The notes under the pieces: generated by a model
Told to the model about the DNA's origin: nothing
The model's input: only the letters and a program-made list of their open reading frames with translations
The model's database searches: none
Source of the DNA: Spirulina subsalsa PCC 9445
GTDB lineage: Bacteria > Cyanobacteriota > Cyanobacteriia > Cyanobacteriales > Spirulinaceae
Assembly (NCBI RefSeq): GCF_000314005.1
Contig: NZ_JH980292.1
Location: forward strand, 4,190,121 to 4,254,120
Direction: 5' to 3'
DNA: 64,000 bases
Made by a program: the position numbers and the translations under genes
Shown: positions 42,456-50,645 of the stretch, in pieces
Layout: each line of letters starts with the position of its first letter
How positions within the stretch are numbered: position 1 is the stretch's first letter

Positions 42456-44261
42456 TCAGCGCACATCAAATTCATCAAATTTGACAACTTGGGTCATGGG
42501 TTGTCTGGTATCAAAACGATAACTACTGATGGTTCCTTTTTGGGTGTCTAAAATGCTAAATACGGTAATGTCATTACTGGCAATATAGGGTAAGGGTTGC
42601 CCTTGCTCATCGAATAGAGGGTCAATTGTCGGAACAATTGGCTCTAAACCGTTGGGATTTCCGGTGGCTACATAGGTTGCTTGATATCCTTCAGGAATGG
42701 GTCTTTTTTCGTCGCTGAAATAAGCCCCGTAACTATTGCCAATGTTGGAGGATTCAAGAAAGTTTACTCCGGCTTTGTTGCGGAAACGATTCCATAAATG
42801 GGAGTGACCATAATAGACTAAATGCACGCCTTTTTCTGTTAATAATGGCTCTAAGTGTTGTATAATATGATCATCTTCTAGTGGGTATTCATAGCGTACT
42901 TTCTGCACTTGCCCGGTGGGGTCAGTGAGAATCGTTTGTCGCGGATTGGTATAGGCGGGGACGATATTTCCGCCGAGTGTGTGGGGGGGATGATGGAACA
43001 TGACAATTTTATATTTAGCCCGTTTGAATTCTGGGCTGTCTAGTTCATTTATTAACCATTCATATTGAGAACTACCGGGTTGGATGGATTCAAAAATATG
43101 CTGTCCATAACCCCATTTTTCTGGGTTTTGGAGGTTATAGGTTGGTTCACGGTAGCGGCTTAATGCGGTATCGTCTAGGCTGGGAACCCGCCAGATGTTG
43201 GTGATATAAAGCACAATTAAGCGCACATCCCCAAAGGTAATGGCGTAGTATTTCTTACCCCCCGGACTATGTTCCGGTAGGCTAAATATTTCTTCGTAGG
43301 TATCAGTATTAAAGGAATTGGCTTTAATCCAAGCAGCTTTAAAAGTGGGATCTTCGGCGATGTTTAAGTTGGCGAATTGTTGGGCATAATGGGCTTCTGC
43401 TTGTTCGCGGGGATAAGCATGATTGAACTGTTCTCCGAGGGGTTCGGTCATGGAAAAACGTCCCATGACTTCATGATTACCTAGGGCGGGAAATAGGGGG
43501 GCATTTTGAATAATTTGCCCGCCTTGATAGAGGGTGGTTTGTTCGTTTTTTTCGAGGGTATATTGAGCGCGTCCTTGTAAGCAGGGGAAAAAGGCTCCTC
43601 CTCGTTGATCATCAAACCATTCTGAGGCCCGGTCGGGTATATTGGTTAAGTCTCCGGCCAAGAATACGCCGTCAATAAAGCCTATGGTTTCGACCACTTT
43701 TTGCAGATTGGCGGCCGTCATGGGCATGAGTTGATGATCGGAGGTGAGGAGGATTTTTAGGGGGGTGCCGGGGGGTGGGGTGGGGGTGAGGGTGAAGACG
43801 GCGCTATAAAGGGGATCTTCTGGGGTTTTAAGACTGGTGACTTGGTAGGGGAGACGTTGACCGGGGGTGAGGGGGGTGATAAGGGCTTCGTGTCGCCAAA
43901 TGGGGCGAAAGGTGGGTTGAGTGGGGGGGGTGGGAATTCTGGAACGGGTATCTTCTCGCAGACGACTGAGTTTTTGGCTGGTTGCGATCGCCTTTAACTC
44001 CAAATCACGCCCATAATTGACCCAGTGCCGCACCCCCGGAAACTCAGTAAACCATACCACCCGCACAGAATCGGAGGTGGGATATTGTAAAAAGGGATCC
44101 GTTAAGAGTTCGGCAGAAGAAGCTAGGGTCATATCCAATCGGGGGGGAGAGGGAACAAGTAAAGCTAAACCCAACGCTAACAGAAAGGGGAGCAGACAAA
44201 CGAGAATCGCCATGAATATCCGACGATTCCTGTTAGAGGGGCGAAACTTGGGGTTTAACAT
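42456..44261 (-). CDS. Membrane-anchored metallophosphoesterase (purple acid phosphatase-like)
   Basis: The 601-residue protein has an N-terminal membrane anchor (RIFMAILVCLLPFLLALGLALLV, ~14-36), an Fn3-like N-terminal domain (TDSVRVVWFTEFPGVRHWVNYG), and a calcineurin-like phosphoesterase domain. Metal-site motifs in order: ILLTSDHQ, LAGDLTNIPD, LFPALGNHEVMG, VMFHHPPHT and VYYGHSHLWNRF. All five blocks of metal ligands are present. This order matches purple acid phosphatase/phosphodiesterase enzymes that work outside the cytoplasm, likely in phosphate scavenging. No Pho-box-like repeat was identified upstream. Exact substrate unknown. Confidence 0.88.
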   Translation of the reverse strand: MLNPKFRPSNRNRRIFMAILVCLLPFLLALGLALLVPSPPRLDMTLASSAELLTDPFLQYPTSDSVRVVWFTEFPGVRHWVNYGRDLELKAIATSQKLSRLREDTRSRIPTPPTQPTFRPIWRHEALITPLTPGQRLPYQVTSLKTPEDPLYSAVFTLTPTPPPGTPLKILLTSDHQLMPMTAANLQKVVETIGFIDGVFLAGDLTNIPDRASEWFDDQRGGAFFPCLQGRAQYTLEKNEQTTLYQGGQIIQNAPLFPALGNHEVMGRFSMTEPLGEQFNHAYPREQAEAHYAQQFANLNIAEDPTFKAAWIKANSFNTDTYEEIFSLPEHSPGGKKYYAITFGDVRLIVLYITNIWRVPSLDDTALSRYREPTYNLQNPEKWGYGQHIFESIQPGSSQYEWLINELDSPEFKRAKYKIVMFHHPPHTLGGNIVPAYTNPRQTILTDPTGQVQKVRYEYPLEDDHIIQHLEPLLTEKGVHLVYYGHSHLWNRFRNKAGVNFLESSNIGNSYGAYFSDEKRPIPEGYQATYVATGNPNGLEPIVPTIDPLFDEQGQPLPYIASNDITVFSILDTQKGTISSYRFDTRQPMTQVVKFDEFDVR

Positions 44262-44294
44262 AAAAGGAGGGTGGGCTTTCCCTCAGCCTAAGAC

Positions 44295-44972
44295 TTAGAG
44301 GGTTTCTGGGTCAATGCCGAGTTCTCGCAGTTTAGCGAGGGCGCGATCGCGTTCCTGTTGGGCTAAATCCCGTTGTTGTTGCAACAAATTCCGTTCCCCA
44401 AACCAATCCCCCGGTTCTTTAAACGGTTCTCCGTTAGGATGATAAATCACTAACCCCTCCCCCGACAGTTCAAAGCGAATGTTCAACAGAGGGGAAGTCC
44501 AAGGCAAATGAAGGGGCGTAATTAAGCGAAAACTTTCCCCAATCCTCTCCCGTTCAAACCCCCAAAAATCATGGGATTGGGGATTATAAAAATACATCTC
44601 TAACACCCCATACTCTTCATAAAACCGTTGTTTAGCGGCCATTTCTACGGTGGTATTACTGGGGGAAAGCACTTCAAACACCACCTGCGGAGCAATATCT
44701 TCCTCTTCCCACTGTTTATAACTCCCTCTGTCCCCATCAGGACGACCTAAAACCACCATAGCATCGGGCGCTTGACAGGGTACAGGGGGGCGCTGAACTA
44801 GCACAGGATACCAGAGTAAATCCCCCGCGACAAAGGCGATTTCATCTTTGAGCAGTTCCTTGAGATTGGAGACTAAGCGGACAATCCAGCGATACTGAAG
44901 GGTGTTCTCAGCCATCGGTTTACCATCGGAATCGGGGTAAAGGAGGTTAGAAGGGATGGGGGTTTGAACCAT
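44295..44972 (-). CDS. Uma2-family PD-(D/E)xK nuclease-like protein, tandem copy A
   Basis: The 225-residue protein is a Uma2 (DUF820) domain, abundant in cyanobacteria and of unsettled function. The nuclease-like core is FVAGDLLWYP, APDAMVVLGRP (Asp), QVVFEVLSPSNTT (Glu), and MAAKQRFYEEYGVLEMYFYNP. The C-terminus is a short coiled coil with two heptad repeats of the type LxQQxRD, then LAKLRELGIDPETL. It is one of three near-identical genes (44295, 45046, 45860) spaced by 73 bp of identical leader (cgttctgtagtaaatcagga), the product of recent tandem duplication. Copy A has NTTVEM and ERIGESF where the others have NTTTEM and ERIEESF. Confidence 0.9.
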   Translation of the reverse strand: MVQTPIPSNLLYPDSDGKPMAENTLQYRWIVRLVSNLKELLKDEIAFVAGDLLWYPVLVQRPPVPCQAPDAMVVLGRPDGDRGSYKQWEEEDIAPQVVFEVLSPSNTTVEMAAKQRFYEEYGVLEMYFYNPQSHDFWGFERERIGESFRLITPLHLPWTSPLLNIRFELSGEGLVIYHPNGEPFKEPGDWFGERNLLQQQRDLAQQERDRALAKLRELGIDPETL

Positions 44973-45045
44973 CGTTCTGTAGTAAATCAGGACTCATTTT
45001 ATTGTAACGGGGGATTGAGGGACTGCTCTACACCTTAAACCTAGA

Positions 45046-45786
45046 TTAGAGGTTTTCTGGGTCAATTCCGAGTTCCCGGAGTTTAGCGAGGGCGCGATCG
45101 CGTTCCTGTTGCGCCAAATCCCGTTCCTGTTGGGCTAAATTCCGTTGTTCTTGCAATAAATCCCGTTCCTGTTGGGCTAAATCCCGTTGTTGTTGCAACA
45201 AATTCCGTTCCCCAAACCAATCCCCCGGTTCCTTAAACGGTTCTCCGTTAGGATGATAAATCACTAACCCCTCCCCCGACAGTTCAAAACGAATGTTCAA
45301 CAGAGGGGAAGTCCAAGGCAAATGAAGGGGCGTAATTAAGCGAAAACTTTCCTCAATCCTCTCCCGTTCAAACCCCCAAAAATCATGGGATTGGGGATTA
45401 TAAAAATACATCTCTAACACCCCATACTCTTCATAAAACCGTTGTTTAGCAGCCATTTCCGTGGTGGTATTACTGGGGGAAAGCACTTCAAACACCACCT
45501 GCGGAGCAATATCTTCCTCTTCCCACTGTTTATAACTCCCTCTGTCCCCATCAGGACGACCTAAAACCACCATAGCATCGAGCGCTTGACAGGGTACAGG
45601 GGGGCGCTGAACTAGCACAGGATACCAGAGTAAATCCCCCGCGACAAAGGCAATTTCATCTTTGAGCAGTTCCTTGAGATTGGAGACTAAGCGGACAATC
45701 CAGCGATACTGAAGGGTGTTCTCAGCCATCGGTTTACCATCGGAATCGGGGTAAAGGAGGTTAGAAGGGATGGGGGTTTGAACCAT
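45046..45786 (-). CDS. Uma2-family PD-(D/E)xK nuclease-like protein, tandem copy B
   Basis: The 246-residue middle copy matches copies A and C over the Uma2 domain, but its motif reads ALDAMVV instead of APDAMVV, replacing the Pro of the PD motif by Leu while keeping the Asp. Its C-terminal coiled coil has five heptads (LLQQQRD, LAQQERD, LLQEQRN, LAQQERD, LAQQERD) against two in copy A and one in copy C. Heptad number therefore varies by whole 21-bp units. The tail LGIDPENL is conserved. The upstream 73 bp is shared with the other copies, so each may have its own promoter. Confidence 0.9.
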   Translation of the reverse strand: MVQTPIPSNLLYPDSDGKPMAENTLQYRWIVRLVSNLKELLKDEIAFVAGDLLWYPVLVQRPPVPCQALDAMVVLGRPDGDRGSYKQWEEEDIAPQVVFEVLSPSNTTTEMAAKQRFYEEYGVLEMYFYNPQSHDFWGFERERIEESFRLITPLHLPWTSPLLNIRFELSGEGLVIYHPNGEPFKEPGDWFGERNLLQQQRDLAQQERDLLQEQRNLAQQERDLAQQERDRALAKLRELGIDPENL

Positions 45787-45859
45787 CGTTCTGTAGTAAA
45801 TCAGGACTCATTTTATTGTAACGGGGGATTGAGGGACTGCTCTACACCTTAAACCTAGA

Positions 45860-46516
45860 TTAGAGGGTTTCTGGGTCAATTCCCAGTTCTTCGAGTTTAG
45901 CAAAGGCTAAATCTCGTTGTTGTTGCGCCAAATTCCGTTCCCCAAACCAATCCCCCGGCTCCTTAAACGGTTCTCCGTTAGGATGATAAATCACTAACCC
46001 CTCCCCCGAAAGTTCAAAACGAATGTTCAACAGAGGGGAAGTCCAAGGCAAATGAAGGGGCGTAATTAAACGAAAACTCTCCTCAATCCTCTCCCGTTCA
46101 AACCCCCAAAAATCATGGGATTGGGGATTATAAAAATACATCTCTAACACCCCATACTCTTCATAAAACCGTTGTTTAGCAGCCATTTCCGTGGTGGTAT
46201 TACTGGGGGAAAGCACTTCAAACACCACCTGCGGAGCAATATCTTCCTCTTCCCACTGTTTATAACTCCCTCTGTCCCCATCAGGACGACCTAAAACCAC
46301 CATAGCATCGGGCGCTTGACAGGGTACAGGGGGGCGCTGAACTAGCACAGGATACCAGAGTAAATCCCCCGCGACAAAGGCAATTTCATCTTTGAGCAGT
46401 TCCTTGAGATTGGAGACTAAGCGGACAATCCAGCGATACTGAAGGGTGTTCTCAGCCATCGGTTTACCATCGGAATCGGGGTAAAGGAGGTTAGAAGGGA
46501 TGGGGGTTTGAACCAT
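45860..46516 (-). CDS. Uma2-family PD-(D/E)xK nuclease-like protein, tandem copy C
   Basis: The first copy in transcription order is 218 residues. The Uma2 domain is nearly identical to copy B (NTTTEM, ERIEESF), but the PD motif is intact (APDAMVV). The coiled coil is reduced to a single heptad (LAQQQRD) and the tail reads LAFAKLEELGIDPETL. The leader upstream (46517-46555) repeats what lies upstream of copies A and B, then diverges toward the purH promoter. Copy C is probably ancestral or at least the one nearest the original promoter. Confidence 0.9.
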   Translation of the reverse strand: MVQTPIPSNLLYPDSDGKPMAENTLQYRWIVRLVSNLKELLKDEIAFVAGDLLWYPVLVQRPPVPCQAPDAMVVLGRPDGDRGSYKQWEEEDIAPQVVFEVLSPSNTTTEMAAKQRFYEEYGVLEMYFYNPQSHDFWGFERERIEESFRLITPLHLPWTSPLLNIRFELSGEGLVIYHPNGEPFKEPGDWFGERNLAQQQRDLAFAKLEELGIDPETL

Positions 46517-46674
46517 CGTTCTGTAGTAAATCAGGACTCATTTTATTGTAACGGGGGAGAATCAATCCCGGAGAGCATTAACCCACCCACAGAAGTTAAA
46601 ACTTCCCTTGCAAATTCCCAAAGTGGGACATTTTAGCCCCATAATAACCACTTGCCGTATTGTGGAGAATCATC

Positions 46675-48201
46675 ATGGGGAAACTAGCCCTACTCAGCGT
46701 CAGTGACAAAACCGGAATCGTCGAGTTAGCCCGTCAATTGGTGGACAACTTCGACTTTGAACTCATCAGTAGTGGTGGCACGGCAAAAGTCCTGCAAGAA
46801 GCGGGGATTCCGGTAAAAAAAGTCAGTGATTATACGGGTTCACCCGAAATTCTCGGCGGACGAGTGAAAACCCTACACCCCCGCATTCATGGGGGAATCT
46901 TAGCCCGTCGGGATTTAGAAGCCGATTTAGCCGACTTAGCCAACAATAATATCCGTCCTCTGGATTTAGTCGTCGTCAATCTCTACCCCTTTGAACAAAC
47001 CATTGCGAAACCCGATGTCACCGTAGCCGATGCCATCGAAAATATTGATATTGGCGGCCCCACCCTCCTCCGCGCTGCCGCCAAAAATTACGCCCATTTA
47101 ACGGTACTCTGTAATCCTGCCCGCTATGAAGACTACTTAACTGAATTGCGCAACGGTGGCGGTACTGTATCCCCTGAATTCCGCCAAGGGAGGGCAATGG
47201 AAGGGTTTATGATGACGGCGGCCTATGATCGGGCTATTTCGGCTTATTTTGCCCAAATTACCGAGAATCCCGCCCCCTTTACCCTGTCAGGAACTCCGAT
47301 TCAAACCCTACGCTACGGCGAAAACCCCCATCAGCCCGCCAGTTGGTATAAAACCAGTGAGGACGGTTGGACGGGGGCGATTAAGTTACAGGGTAAGGAA
47401 TTGAGTTATAACAATTTGGTGGATTTGGAGGCCGCTAGGCGGATTATTCGGGAGTTTACGGGGGAACCGGCGGCCGCGGTGTTGAAACATACCAATCCTT
47501 GCGGGGTGGCTATGGGGGCAACCTTAGCGGAAGCTTACGACAAGGCTTTTAATGCTGATTCTACTTCGGCGTTTGGGGGCATTGTGGCGTTAAACCAAGC
47601 CATTGATGGGGCAACAGCCCAGGCCATGACGAAAACCTTTTTAGAATGTATTGTTGCCCCAGATTGTACGCCGGAAGCGAAGGCAATTCTCGCCAAGAAG
47701 TCTAAGTTGCGGGTGTTGGTGTTGCCGGATTTGATGACGGGGACGGCGACAACGGTTAAGGTGATTGCGGGGGGCTTTTTGGTTCAGGATACTGATGATC
47801 GGGTGGATTTACCCGATGAGTGGCAACTGGTGACGGAGAAGAAACCCAGCGAGGCGGAATTAGCGGAAATGCTGTTTGCTTGGAAGGTGGCGAAGCACGT
47901 TAAATCCAATGCCATTGTTATTACTCGCGATCGCGTCACGTTGGGAGTAGGTGCCGGACAAATGAACCGGGTAGGGGCGGCGAAAATCGCTCTAGAACAA
48001 GCCGGAGAAGCTGCTCAAGGTGCCTGTTTAGCCAGTGATGGCTTTTTCCCCTTTGATGACTCAGTACGGTCTGCGGCGGCCGCTGGCATTAAAACCATTA
48101 TTCAGCCCGGCGGTTCAATTCGAGATCAAGATTCCATCGCAGCAGCTAATGAGCTAGGTTTAGTCATGGTATTGACGGGAATTCGTCATTTTCTCCACTA
48201 A
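46675..48201 (+). CDS. purH: Bifunctional AICAR formyltransferase / IMP cyclohydrolase
   Basis: PurH carries out the last two steps of IMP synthesis: formylation of AICAR with 10-formyl-THF and ring closure. The 508-residue product (ATG 46675, GGAGA 8 nt upstream) starts [20 protein letters not shown], has [25 protein letters not shown] and [20 protein letters not shown] in the cyclohydrolase domain. The transformylase domain begins near residue 200 with [14 protein letters not shown] and has [20 protein letters not shown] (catalytic Lys-His) and [11 protein letters not shown]. The frame is open to a TTG at 46660 but those residues are not conserved. Confidence 0.98.
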   Translation: MGKLALLSVSDKTGIVELARQLVDNFDFELISSGGTAKVLQEAGIPVKKVSDYTGSPEILGGRVKTLHPRIHGGILARRDLEADLADLANNNIRPLDLVVVNLYPFEQTIAKPDVTVADAIENIDIGGPTLLRAAAKNYAHLTVLCNPARYEDYLTELRNGGGTVSPEFRQGRAMEGFMMTAAYDRAISAYFAQITENPAPFTLSGTPIQTLRYGENPHQPASWYKTSEDGWTGAIKLQGKELSYNNLVDLEAARRIIREFTGEPAAAVLKHTNPCGVAMGATLAEAYDKAFNADSTSAFGGIVALNQAIDGATAQAMTKTFLECIVAPDCTPEAKAILAKKSKLRVLVLPDLMTGTATTVKVIAGGFLVQDTDDRVDLPDEWQLVTEKKPSEAELAEMLFAWKVAKHVKSNAIVITRDRVTLGVGAGQMNRVGAAKIALEQAGEAAQGACLASDGFFPFDDSVRSAAAAGIKTIIQPGGSIRDQDSIAAANELGLVMVLTGIRHFLH

Positions 48202-48208
48202 ATTAACT

Positions 48209-48300
48209 AGGGCTTGCTGAATAACTGGGGTAGGGAACAGGGAATAGCGAATAATTCTTGATTCCTCGACACCCGACTCCCGGACTTATTCAGCCGGCCC
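48209..48300. repeat. TIR-bounded G-rich/C-rich repeat element, copy 2
   Basis: Ends are agggcttgctgaataa (48209-48224) and ttattcagccggccc (48286-48300), complementary over ~15 bp. Inside are gggaacaggg and cacccgactcccg, as in the element at 511-650. It fills the space between the purH stop and the xseB stop. A matching left-end fragment, agggcttgctga, is at 63008-63019 without the rest. Confidence 0.75.
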
Positions 48301-48303
48301 AAA

Positions 48304-48516
48304 CTAATCTAATGGTAAGTCCTCATCTTCTAGTGTCTCAATGAGTAACGTCATCCGTTCCTGACCTTGGCTTAAAAAATTTTCACATTTTTTGAGCTGC
48401 TGCACGGCCTCCTCAAACTGCTCAAAAATCCCTTCGAGAGGCAGATAACCGGATTCAATTTGTTGAATGATTGTCTCTATTTCCTGAACTGTTGTTTCGT
48501 AGTTCCACTCGGACAT
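48304..48516 (-). CDS. xseB: Exodeoxyribonuclease VII small subunit
   Basis: XseB is the small subunit of exonuclease VII, which degrades single-stranded DNA to oligonucleotides. The 70-residue product has the family pattern [36 protein letters not shown] (split here: [17 protein letters not shown] then [13 protein letters not shown]) followed by FLSQGQERM. The length is typical. xseA is not in the window to either side, so the subunits are encoded apart. It lies downstream of the MBL gene on the same strand, 42 nt away. Confidence 0.93.
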   Translation of the reverse strand: MSEWNYETTVQEIETIIQQIESGYLPLEGIFEQFEEAVQQLKKCENFLSQGQERMTLLIETLEDEDLPLD

Positions 48517-48558
48517 GATTTGTCTTGAGAATAATTGACTTTAGAAGGAATATGATCA

Positions 48559-49473
48559 TCACAAGGCTATGATCATTCCTTCTTTGGCAAAAGTTGCATT
48601 GGGGAAACTTTGCTGCATTTTACTTTCCATTAAATCTAAATAATCATCATTATGCTCAGGGTGATGTAGAGACATAATCACTTGTTTCACGCCCAACTCT
48701 TGAGCAACTTTAATCCCTTTTTCCCAAAATCCCTCCACAGGATTGTTCATGTCTTCAGGTTTCGGTGGCGAGTGAAACTGAGGAATATTTTCAGGAGCGG
48801 CTAATAATAATAAATCAGCCTGACGGATTAAATCTAACCAGTTAGAGTGATGTTCTTCAGTAAAATAATCAGGAGTCATGGCGTAAACTACGCATTTGCC
48901 TTGACTAATAACTCGATAACCGATAGAGCGATGTTCGCGATTCAAAATGTAGGTTTCGATGACAATACCTTCTCCCACTACACATTTATCCTGCCAATGA
49001 ATGTCATGGAATTCTAATTTTGACTGCATCACTTGGATAGGAACAGGGAAGTTGGGACCAAGCATTTGTCCACTGAGGCGTTGTTTAAAAGTAGAGCCGT
49101 TAGACGCTTCAGCCCCATAGATGTGGAAGTGATTAATGGGGATAAAGGCGGGGACAAAGAAGGGAAAACCTTGTATCCTATCCCAATGACAATGGGTAAA
49201 AAACATATGGGCTTCGACAGGCATTTGACTGAGAAGACTGTTGCCTAGGGCGCGCAAACCTGTTCCTCCGTCAAAGATCAGACGTGCCTCCCCAATTCGC
49301 ATTTCTACGCAGGAAGTATTCCCACCATAGCGCACTGTGTCTTTGCCTGGAGTCGCAATCTGATTTCTAACGCCCCAAAACTGAACATCAAAGCTCACAG
49401 CAAGGCTCTCCTCCTGGACATGGCTGTTTGGCATTTTCTCATTGGTTGCTGCTGGCTGGGAATTGGGTGACAT
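48559..49473 (-). CDS. MBL-fold hydrolase-like protein with a degraded metal site
   Basis: The 304-residue protein has the metallo-beta-lactamase fold of the phosphoribosyl cyclic phosphodiesterase-like group: FWGVRNQIATPGKDTVRYGGNTSC, LIFDGGTGLRALG (Asp68), then FFTHCHWDRIQGFPFF. The canonical HxHxDH is here H94-x-H96-x-D98-R99, so the second-metal His is Arg. Further on, where relatives have YATDTEH, this protein has YAMTPDY (residue 200 Thr in place of Asp), though the distal His in SLHHPEHND remains. It may bind one metal at most or be a non-catalytic relative. An N-terminal extension of ~25 residues precedes the fold. Confidence 0.8.
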   Translation of the reverse strand: MSPNSQPAATNEKMPNSHVQEESLAVSFDVQFWGVRNQIATPGKDTVRYGGNTSCVEMRIGEARLIFDGGTGLRALGNSLLSQMPVEAHMFFTHCHWDRIQGFPFFVPAFIPINHFHIYGAEASNGSTFKQRLSGQMLGPNFPVPIQVMQSKLEFHDIHWQDKCVVGEGIVIETYILNREHRSIGYRVISQGKCVVYAMTPDYFTEEHHSNWLDLIRQADLLLLAAPENIPQFHSPPKPEDMNNPVEGFWEKGIKVAQELGVKQVIMSLHHPEHNDDYLDLMESKMQQSFPNATFAKEGMIIAL

Positions 49474-49954
49474 TGTTCACTCTAAATAGGCGGAATAGCC
49501 TTGGGTTAGCAGCTATCTCAAAGTATATCTTTTCGTTCGCTTCCCCTGTAATTCTCCCGAAACTTTTTCTATCTTAGGACAGAAGGAGGCTCAACGGTGA
49601 GCTATTCACGGACGAGTCAAGTTTTTGTCCGGCTTTTTTTGCCCTAATGGACTTTTGCCCTGATGGGCTTTTGCCCTGATGGGCTTTTACCCTGATGCCC
49701 TAAGAGTCCAAAAACCGAGAACTGAAAAAGTTCGGGGTGAAAAATATAAGCCGAGTTGGGGCGGGTCTTCCTCAAGTGTTACCGTGAGTGAAGGATTTGC
49801 CTTGCTCTTTATTTTAAATCTACTAGCACCCTTGAGTAAGTCGGGAATTTCTAGCTGGGATTTTTCCAATACTAGCGCGACTCGGATTGTTAGCTTGTGA
49901 GTTAGGTCACAAGAGTGAGTCCTAGCCCATAAGCTAACTGTACCTTAAGATTGT
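49474..49954. other. Intergenic region with four 16-bp repeats
   Basis: Almost 480 bases with no supported gene. At 49637-49700 are four tandem 16-bp units: ttttgccctaatggac, ttttgccctgatgggc twice, and ttttaccctgatgccc. Each middle unit is itself a small GCCC/GGGC hairpin behind T4. A 73-codon frame at 49679-49900 shows no family and starts within the repeat, so I do not call it. The promoter of the MBL gene should lie in 49480-49560. Confidence 0.55.
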
Positions 49955-50467
49955 TTATTTGCTACCGGCTTGGATGCACTTTTCAATCAAGGGGCCGACT
50001 TCGTTGAGTCCTTTCCAGCCTAAAATCTCGGTGACTTTGTTTTCTAAGTTTTTATAAGTCCGGAAAAACTCAGCAATTTCATCCAGACGGTGGGGGGAAA
50101 TTTGTTCAAGGGAGGTGATTTGGCTATAGCGGGGGTCTTTGTCAGGGACGCAGAGGATTTTTTCGTCGCGATCGCCGCCATCAATCATTTCTAACATTCC
50201 AATGGGACGAGCGGCAATGACACAGCCCGGAAAAGTGGGTTGATCCATGATGACCATACCATCAAGGGGATCGCCATCATCGGCGAGGGTATTGGGAACA
50301 AAGCCGTAGTCATAGGGGTACTGAACAGAAGAGTAAAGCACCCGATCTAAGGCGAAGGCGTTCAGGTCTTTGTCAAATTCGTATTTATTCTTACTCCCGG
50401 CAGGAATTTCAATTAAAACATTAATTAAACCGGGTTTGGGTTGAGCGGGAATCCGAGCTAAATCCAT
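49955..50467 (-). CDS. ppa: Inorganic pyrophosphatase (family I)
   Basis: Ppa hydrolyses PPi to phosphate, driving biosynthetic reactions. The 170-residue product has [19 protein letters not shown] near the N-terminus, [26 protein letters not shown] with the signature D-G-D-P-L-D (Mg2+ ligands), and the second acidic cluster DKDPRY with KNLENK further on. Length is normal for bacterial family I enzymes. It is a single-gene unit ~180 nt downstream of the TamB gene on the same strand. Confidence 0.97.
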   Translation of the reverse strand: MDLARIPAQPKPGLINVLIEIPAGSKNKYEFDKDLNAFALDRVLYSSVQYPYDYGFVPNTLADDGDPLDGMVIMDQPTFPGCVIAARPIGMLEMIDGGDRDEKILCVPDKDPRYSQITSLEQISPHRLDEIAEFFRTYKNLENKVTEILGWKGLNEVGPLIEKCIQAGSK

Positions 50468-50645
50468 GAAGTCACTCCAAGGCAGTAGGACATAATTAAC
50501 AACGATTGGGCTGGCTCATTCAAGGGTTGACCTTGATCAACCTTGCCCCAAAAATCATATCAGTTCAGCTAGGGAATAGGTAATAGGCAAGGCTGACAAG
50601 TTAAGCCCTTTGTCCTAGCCCCCACACCGTAAACCCCATAACTCC

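Noticed and set aside
49679-49900. 73-codon plus-strand frame
   Set aside because: Begins within the 16-bp repeats, no ribosome site, no recognisable family.
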